Part shown: piece by piece, positions 61,201-64,000 of the stretch
How positions within the stretch are numbered: position 1 is the stretch's first letter
How the letters are laid out: each line of letters opens with the position of its first letter
From: JAFGSG01 sp964626055
GTDB taxonomy: Bacteria > Spirochaetota > UBA4802 > JAFGDQ01
Assembly: GCA_964626055.1 (NCBI GenBank)
Contig: CAZVDF010000008.1
Span: 1-64,000 of the forward strand
Reading direction: 5' to 3'
DNA length: 64,000 nucleotides
The notes under the pieces: model-generated
Database searches by the model: none
Seen by the model: the letters and a program-made list of their open reading frames with translations, nothing else
What the model was told of the DNA's origin: nothing
Translations under genes and position numbers: made by a program

Positions 61201-63883
61201 CGCCGGGCAGGGAGAATGGTGGTTCGAGGTATCCGACAACGACAGGATAGACCTTTTGCCGGAAAAGAAAAGATACGAGCCTGGGGAGACGGCGGTATTC
61301 CAGGTAAGAATGCCGTTCAGAAATGCGACAGCTCTCGTCACCGTCGAGAGAGAGGGCATTATGGAATCATGGATAAAAAAGCTCTCCGGCAAGCAGCCGG
61401 TGATCGAAGTGCCGGTCAGGGGAACATACGCTCCGAACTGCTTCGTTTCCGTACTGGCTGTAAGGGGCAGGATCTCCGGCGTTCAGCCGACCGCAATGGC
61501 TGACATGGGCAGGCCGTCGTATAAACTCGGGATCAGCGAAATAAAAGTCGGATGGAAAGAGCACGAGCTGAAAGTAAGCGTTACACCCGAGCGCAGGGTT
61601 TACAAAATACGCGAAAAAGCGAGAGTCAGAATAAAAGTAAAAACTTCCGATGGTAAAACGCCCCCGCCGGGGACGGAAGCCGCTGTCGCTGCAGTGGACG
61701 AAGGCCTGCTCGAGCTTATGCCCAACCAGAGCTGGAACATACTACCCGCGATGATGGGCCAGAGGCCGTACGAAGTAAAGACTGCAACCGCCCAGATGCA
61801 GGTCATAGGACGGCGGCATTTCGGCTTAAAAGCTTTACCCCAGGGAGGCGGAGGCGGACGGCAAACGACGCGCGAACTGTTCGATACTCTGCTCCTCTGG
61901 AAAGGAAGAGTTAAACTTGACAACAAGGGAGAAGCGATTATTGAAATTCCTCTTAACGATTCAATTACTTCCTTCCGAATTGCAGCTGTTGTAACCGCAG
62001 GAACAAGCTTTGGAACAGGAACTGCATCGATACAATCCACTCAGGATCTGATGATACTCGCCGGCCTGCCTCCTGTGGTAAGGGAAGGCGATCTTTTTAA
62101 AGCAGAGTTCACTCTGCGCAATACAACCGGGCGGCCGATGGTGCTGGAAGCGTCCGCAAATGCCGAAGGTATCGCCGGCAGTCTGAAGCCAGAAGAGCTG
62201 ATTCTTCAGCCCGGGGAAGCAAAGGAGATCGGCTGGAATATTTATGTGCCGGTCGGTATCGATAAACTTGCATGGACAGCTGAAGTAAAAGAAAAAAACG
62301 GGGCAAAGGATTCGATAAAGATAGGCCAGAAGGTCGTGCCTGCCGTACCCGTAAGCGCGTTTCAGGCGACCATTGCACAAATTGAGAAGAAATATCTCCT
62401 CGCGATTGAACGGCCCAAGAATGCCATACCGGGAAGAGGCGGAGTACGCGTCACTTTAAAGCCGAAGTTATCGGGAGCGCAGCCCGGAATAACCGATTAC
62501 ATGAAGAACTATCCCTATTCATGTCTTGAGCAGAAGATATCTGTCGCCGTTGCCCTGCGCGACAAAAATAAATGGGAGGATATCGTAGCCGGGATCAGTT
62601 CATATATCGACCCGGACGGTTTTGCAAAATATTTCCCGACAAGCCTTTACGGCAGTCCCGTCCTTACATCATATATAATTGCCATTGCAAATGAAGCTGA
62701 ATGGAATCTGCCGCAGGACGCGGAGAGCAGGATGAAGAAAGCTCTAAATAAATTCATAGAAGGATCCGTGACCCGGCATTCTCAGATACGGACCGCGGAT
62801 CTCGCGATCAGAAAGCTTTCCGCAATCGAGGCCCTGTCGCGAAGCGGAGAAGCGCAGCCGAAATTGCTCGACTCAATCTCGATCGAGCCGAACCTGTGGC
62901 CTGCTTCGGCCGTGATCGACTGGTTCAATATACTTCATAATATAAAAAATATTCCTGATCGCGAAAAAAAGATAAAAGAAGCCGAGCAGATACTAAGATC
63001 GAGACTCAATTTTCAGGGGACAAAAATGGGATTTTCGTCGGAAGGAAGCGACTTTTTATGGTGGCTGATGGTTTCCAATGACGTAAACAGCGTACGCCTT
63101 GTGCTGTCGCTTATTCACGCGGGAAAATGGAAGGAGGATATGCCTAGGATAGTGGGCGGCGCGCTCGCCAGGCAGCACAGGGGCAGATGGGACCTGACTC
63201 CGGCGAACGCATGGGGAGTTCTCGCGCTGGAAAAATTTTCGCAGTTATATGAAGCTGTAGCAGTATCCGGAGAAACACGTACCGTCCTTGCGGACGAATC
63301 GCAGACTACCGACTGGAGCGCCGCGCCGAAGGGAAAATCATCGCTGTTTGCATGGCCTTCGGGGAAAAACGATCTCAGCATTTCGCATATGGGCGGAGGC
63401 AGGCCATGGGCAACTGTTCAGAGCCTGGCCGCCATTCCGCTTAACGAACCGATCTCATCGGGATACAGGATAAGGAAGACCGTTCGGGCCATTGAGCAAA
63501 AGAATCCGGGCAGATGGACGCGCGGGGACATTTATCGCGTGCGCCTGGATCTGGAAGCGCAGGCCGATCAGACATGGGTGGTAGTCAGCGATCCGGTCCC
63601 GGCCGGGTCGACAATACTCGGCAAAGGGCTCGCAAGGGATTCACAGATACTGACAAAAGATGAAGAAAGAAAGGGATGGGTCTGGCCGGCTTACGAGGAA
63701 CGGAGTTTTGAAGCTTTCCGGGCTTATTATGAATTTGTTCCGAAAGGCAAGTGGACTGTCGAGTACACTATTCGGGTTAACCAGAGCGGAAAATTCCATA
63801 TGCCGACAACACGCGTGGAAGCGCTTTATTTCCCGGAAATGTTCGGAGAAATACCGAATGGAGTGATCGAGGTGGTACGGTAA
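58232..63883 (+). CDS. bacterial alpha-2-macroglobulin with thioester motif
   Basis: The 1883-residue exported protein has a signal peptide (MQLIHRVLFTGIILFTVSNV), a series of MG beta-sandwich domains with an Asp/Glu/Ser-rich bait-like stretch near residue 800 (SGQAMDEEAENEESG), and a thioester domain with intact NYPYSCLEQK (Cys1431 to Gln1434). Bacterial macroglobulins trap proteases in the periplasm and bind them covalently through the thioester. The length exceeds the usual 1650 residues. No lipobox is seen, so it may be soluble rather than anchored. The commonly linked pbpC gene is not seen within the remaining 117 bases. Confidence 0.92.
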   Translation: MQLIHRVLFTGIILFTVSNVFTEDYPRVEMFSPQGVVKGVRQVTARFSEQMVPFGDPRANVSPFEMDCSFKGTGRWADTKNWVFDFDGNLPAGMRCTFRLRPDLKTLAGKELKGQDKFTFSTGGPSVIRSNPYQGSAHIDEEQIFILYLDAEPDKTSVEKNAAFSVEGIQDYIGIRIIDGKERDEILKSQWGLRTRLMQPVILIQCKQTFPSGAKVSLVWSRNIESATGVANLNDQVLRYKARPAFNADFHCDRENAKANCIPILPMTLRFSAPVSKSLAGKIILKGKDGKIWRPELSNDEDNDNAVNGVYFKGPFTENSAFKIELPGNFIDDSGRRLVNADDFPLAVRTDKYPPLAKFSARFGILELKADPVLPVTLRNIEPEIKAKILHVGKEGFIGNLIGKVLNVSSKGESIQEWLRRAGNAERSKSVFTGEKSAKEFRIPRSSGAAAFEVVGIPLKEPGFYVVELESEILGSSLLGRQSPMYVPTSVLVTNLSVHFKWGRESSLIWVTALNTGEPVKDAEVAVKDCADKILWHGKTNSNGIVKIDSALPSLNDIPDCRYNSIGSGYFITAKLGSDMSFVFSSWDEGIEPWRFQLPQDYYSDPTIARTIFDRTLLRAGETVHMKHVIRQHTMSGFLVPARDKLPNLLVIAHYGSSEKYEFPLAWDIYGTAETSFAIPKDAKLGTYGLTFQSGSSKSGRRAYYNRQLSGGEFRVEEFRIPLLKGSIIPPRDPQINAKSLTLDINVRYLAGGGAGNLPAKLRSNIQYKTPPAFEGYDEFVFATGSVKEGIERSGQAMDEEAENEESGSEESAQKSGKIPAIDLTLDKFGGTRVTIPDLPGADHPQEILAELEYRDPNGELQTVSSGIPLWPSKYVIGIKPDSWALSKDNFKFHTVVLDLTGKPVAGAPVKIYMFTKKTYSHRKRLVGGFYAYEYTTEVKKAAAVCEGKTDSIGLLICGMKSPVSGEVILQAESEDKDGNKTVANRGLWVAGQGEWWFEVSDNDRIDLLPEKKRYEPGETAVFQVRMPFRNATALVTVEREGIMESWIKKLSGKQPVIEVPVRGTYAPNCFVSVLAVRGRISGVQPTAMADMGRPSYKLGISEIKVGWKEHELKVSVTPERRVYKIREKARVRIKVKTSDGKTPPPGTEAAVAAVDEGLLELMPNQSWNILPAMMGQRPYEVKTATAQMQVIGRRHFGLKALPQGGGGGRQTTRELFDTLLLWKGRVKLDNKGEAIIEIPLNDSITSFRIAAVVTAGTSFGTGTASIQSTQDLMILAGLPPVVREGDLFKAEFTLRNTTGRPMVLEASANAEGIAGSLKPEELILQPGEAKEIGWNIYVPVGIDKLAWTAEVKEKNGAKDSIKIGQKVVPAVPVSAFQATIAQIEKKYLLAIERPKNAIPGRGGVRVTLKPKLSGAQPGITDYMKNYPYSCLEQKISVAVALRDKNKWEDIVAGISSYIDPDGFAKYFPTSLYGSPVLTSYIIAIANEAEWNLPQDAESRMKKALNKFIEGSVTRHSQIRTADLAIRKLSAIEALSRSGEAQPKLLDSISIEPNLWPASAVIDWFNILHNIKNIPDREKKIKEAEQILRSRLNFQGTKMGFSSEGSDFLWWLMVSNDVNSVRLVLSLIHAGKWKEDMPRIVGGALARQHRGRWDLTPANAWGVLALEKFSQLYEAVAVSGETRTVLADESQTTDWSAAPKGKSSLFAWPSGKNDLSISHMGGGRPWATVQSLAAIPLNEPISSGYRIRKTVRAIEQKNPGRWTRGDIYRVRLDLEAQADQTWVVVSDPVPAGSTILGKGLARDSQILTKDEERKGWVWPAYEERSFEAFRAYYEFVPKGKWTVEYTIRVNQSGKFHMPTTRVEALYFPEMFGEIPNGVIEVVR

Positions 63884-63885
63884 CC

Positions 63886-63920
63886 TCACCCCCTATCCCC
63901 CGAAGGGGGCACCGGCTTGG
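63886..63920. mobile_element. MITE-like element, left end (continues or truncated)
   Basis: A C-run, TAT, CCCCCGAAGGGGGC and ACCGGCTTGG match the left end of the copies at 1758 and 29518. It begins 3 bases after the macroglobulin stop. The following 80 bases do not clearly match the core, and the right end is not in the window. Confidence 0.6.
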
Positions 63921-64000
63921 AAAATCTTCTAAATGGATTCAATATTTGTCGTATAATATATGACTATAAAAATTAAAAAAAAATAGTCCATATCTTCTAT

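Noticed and set aside
1..64000. CRISPR arrays or riboswitches
   Set aside because: No regularly spaced short direct repeats and no recognisable riboswitch core were seen; the dispersed hairpins are not regularly spaced.

Overview
The window reads as chromosomal DNA of an anaerobic or facultatively anaerobic diderm bacterium. GC looks near 40 percent (judged by eye), intergenic DNA is AT-rich, and many unrelated repeats lie between genes. Outer-membrane life is indicated by a beta-barrel protein, several lipobox proteins, an AsmA-like protein and a bacterial alpha-2-macroglobulin. Anaerobic chemistry is indicated by a ferredoxin-thioredoxin-reductase/rubredoxin fusion, a RACo-like corrinoid-protein activator and a membrane-bound hydrogenase-4-like complex. 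No rRNA or tRNA gene is visible, so taxonomy rests on style only. Double cyclic-nucleotide-binding proteins and FecR lipoproteins resemble Spirochaetota, which I offer as a low-confidence guess.

Layout. 0.2-3 kb: a polyamine operon with pyruvoyl arginine decarboxylase, agmatinase and a deoxyhypusine-synthase-like enzyme, interrupted by a MITE-like element. 3-5 kb: an oxidoreductase and YjbQ on the minus strand, flanked by 92-bp perfect direct repeats. 5-6 kb: glutaredoxin-like and FTR-rubredoxin genes. 6-14 kb: one operon with an HTH-EIIA protein and six subunits of a group-4-hydrogenase-like complex that has lost its NiFe ligands (Ehr type). 14-21 kb: a protein with the signature motifs of carboxysomal carbonic anhydrase (no carboxysome genes nearby), an amidohydrolase, a CsgG-like lipoprotein, an orphan DNA methyltransferase, a DUF5924/DUF2914 membrane protein and a PP-loop ATPase. 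21-28 kb: SAM methyltransferase plus RACo-like activator, an adenylate cyclase and a TPR lipoprotein. 28-34 kb: leuC and leuD split by a second MITE-like copy, then AsmA-like and double cNMP-binding proteins. 34-40 kb: a minus-strand cluster of ECF sigma factor, anti-sigma factor, dodecin, VWA protein and VIT-VWA protein. 40-46 kb: outer-membrane barrel, FecR lipoprotein, then clpS-clpA-parA. 46-56 kb: FHA protein, aconitase, slipin and NfeD, HNH nuclease, pyruvate kinase, leuB. 56-64 kb: a lipoprotein with nine DGxWFTDDD-type repeats and a complete alpha-2-macroglobulin.

Several genes fit together. leuC, leuD and leuB supply three of the leucine-branch proteins (leuA is not here). The adenylate cyclase and the double cNMP-binding protein are plausible ends of one cAMP circuit. 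The Ehr-type complex, FTR-rubredoxin protein and FNR-like protein are all low-potential electron-transfer proteins, though direct coupling is inference.

The least explained feature is the intergenic DNA: four or more repeat families. The most striking are long hairpins with 24-33 bp near-perfect stems whose outer stem sequence is unique to each locus while the loop is conserved.
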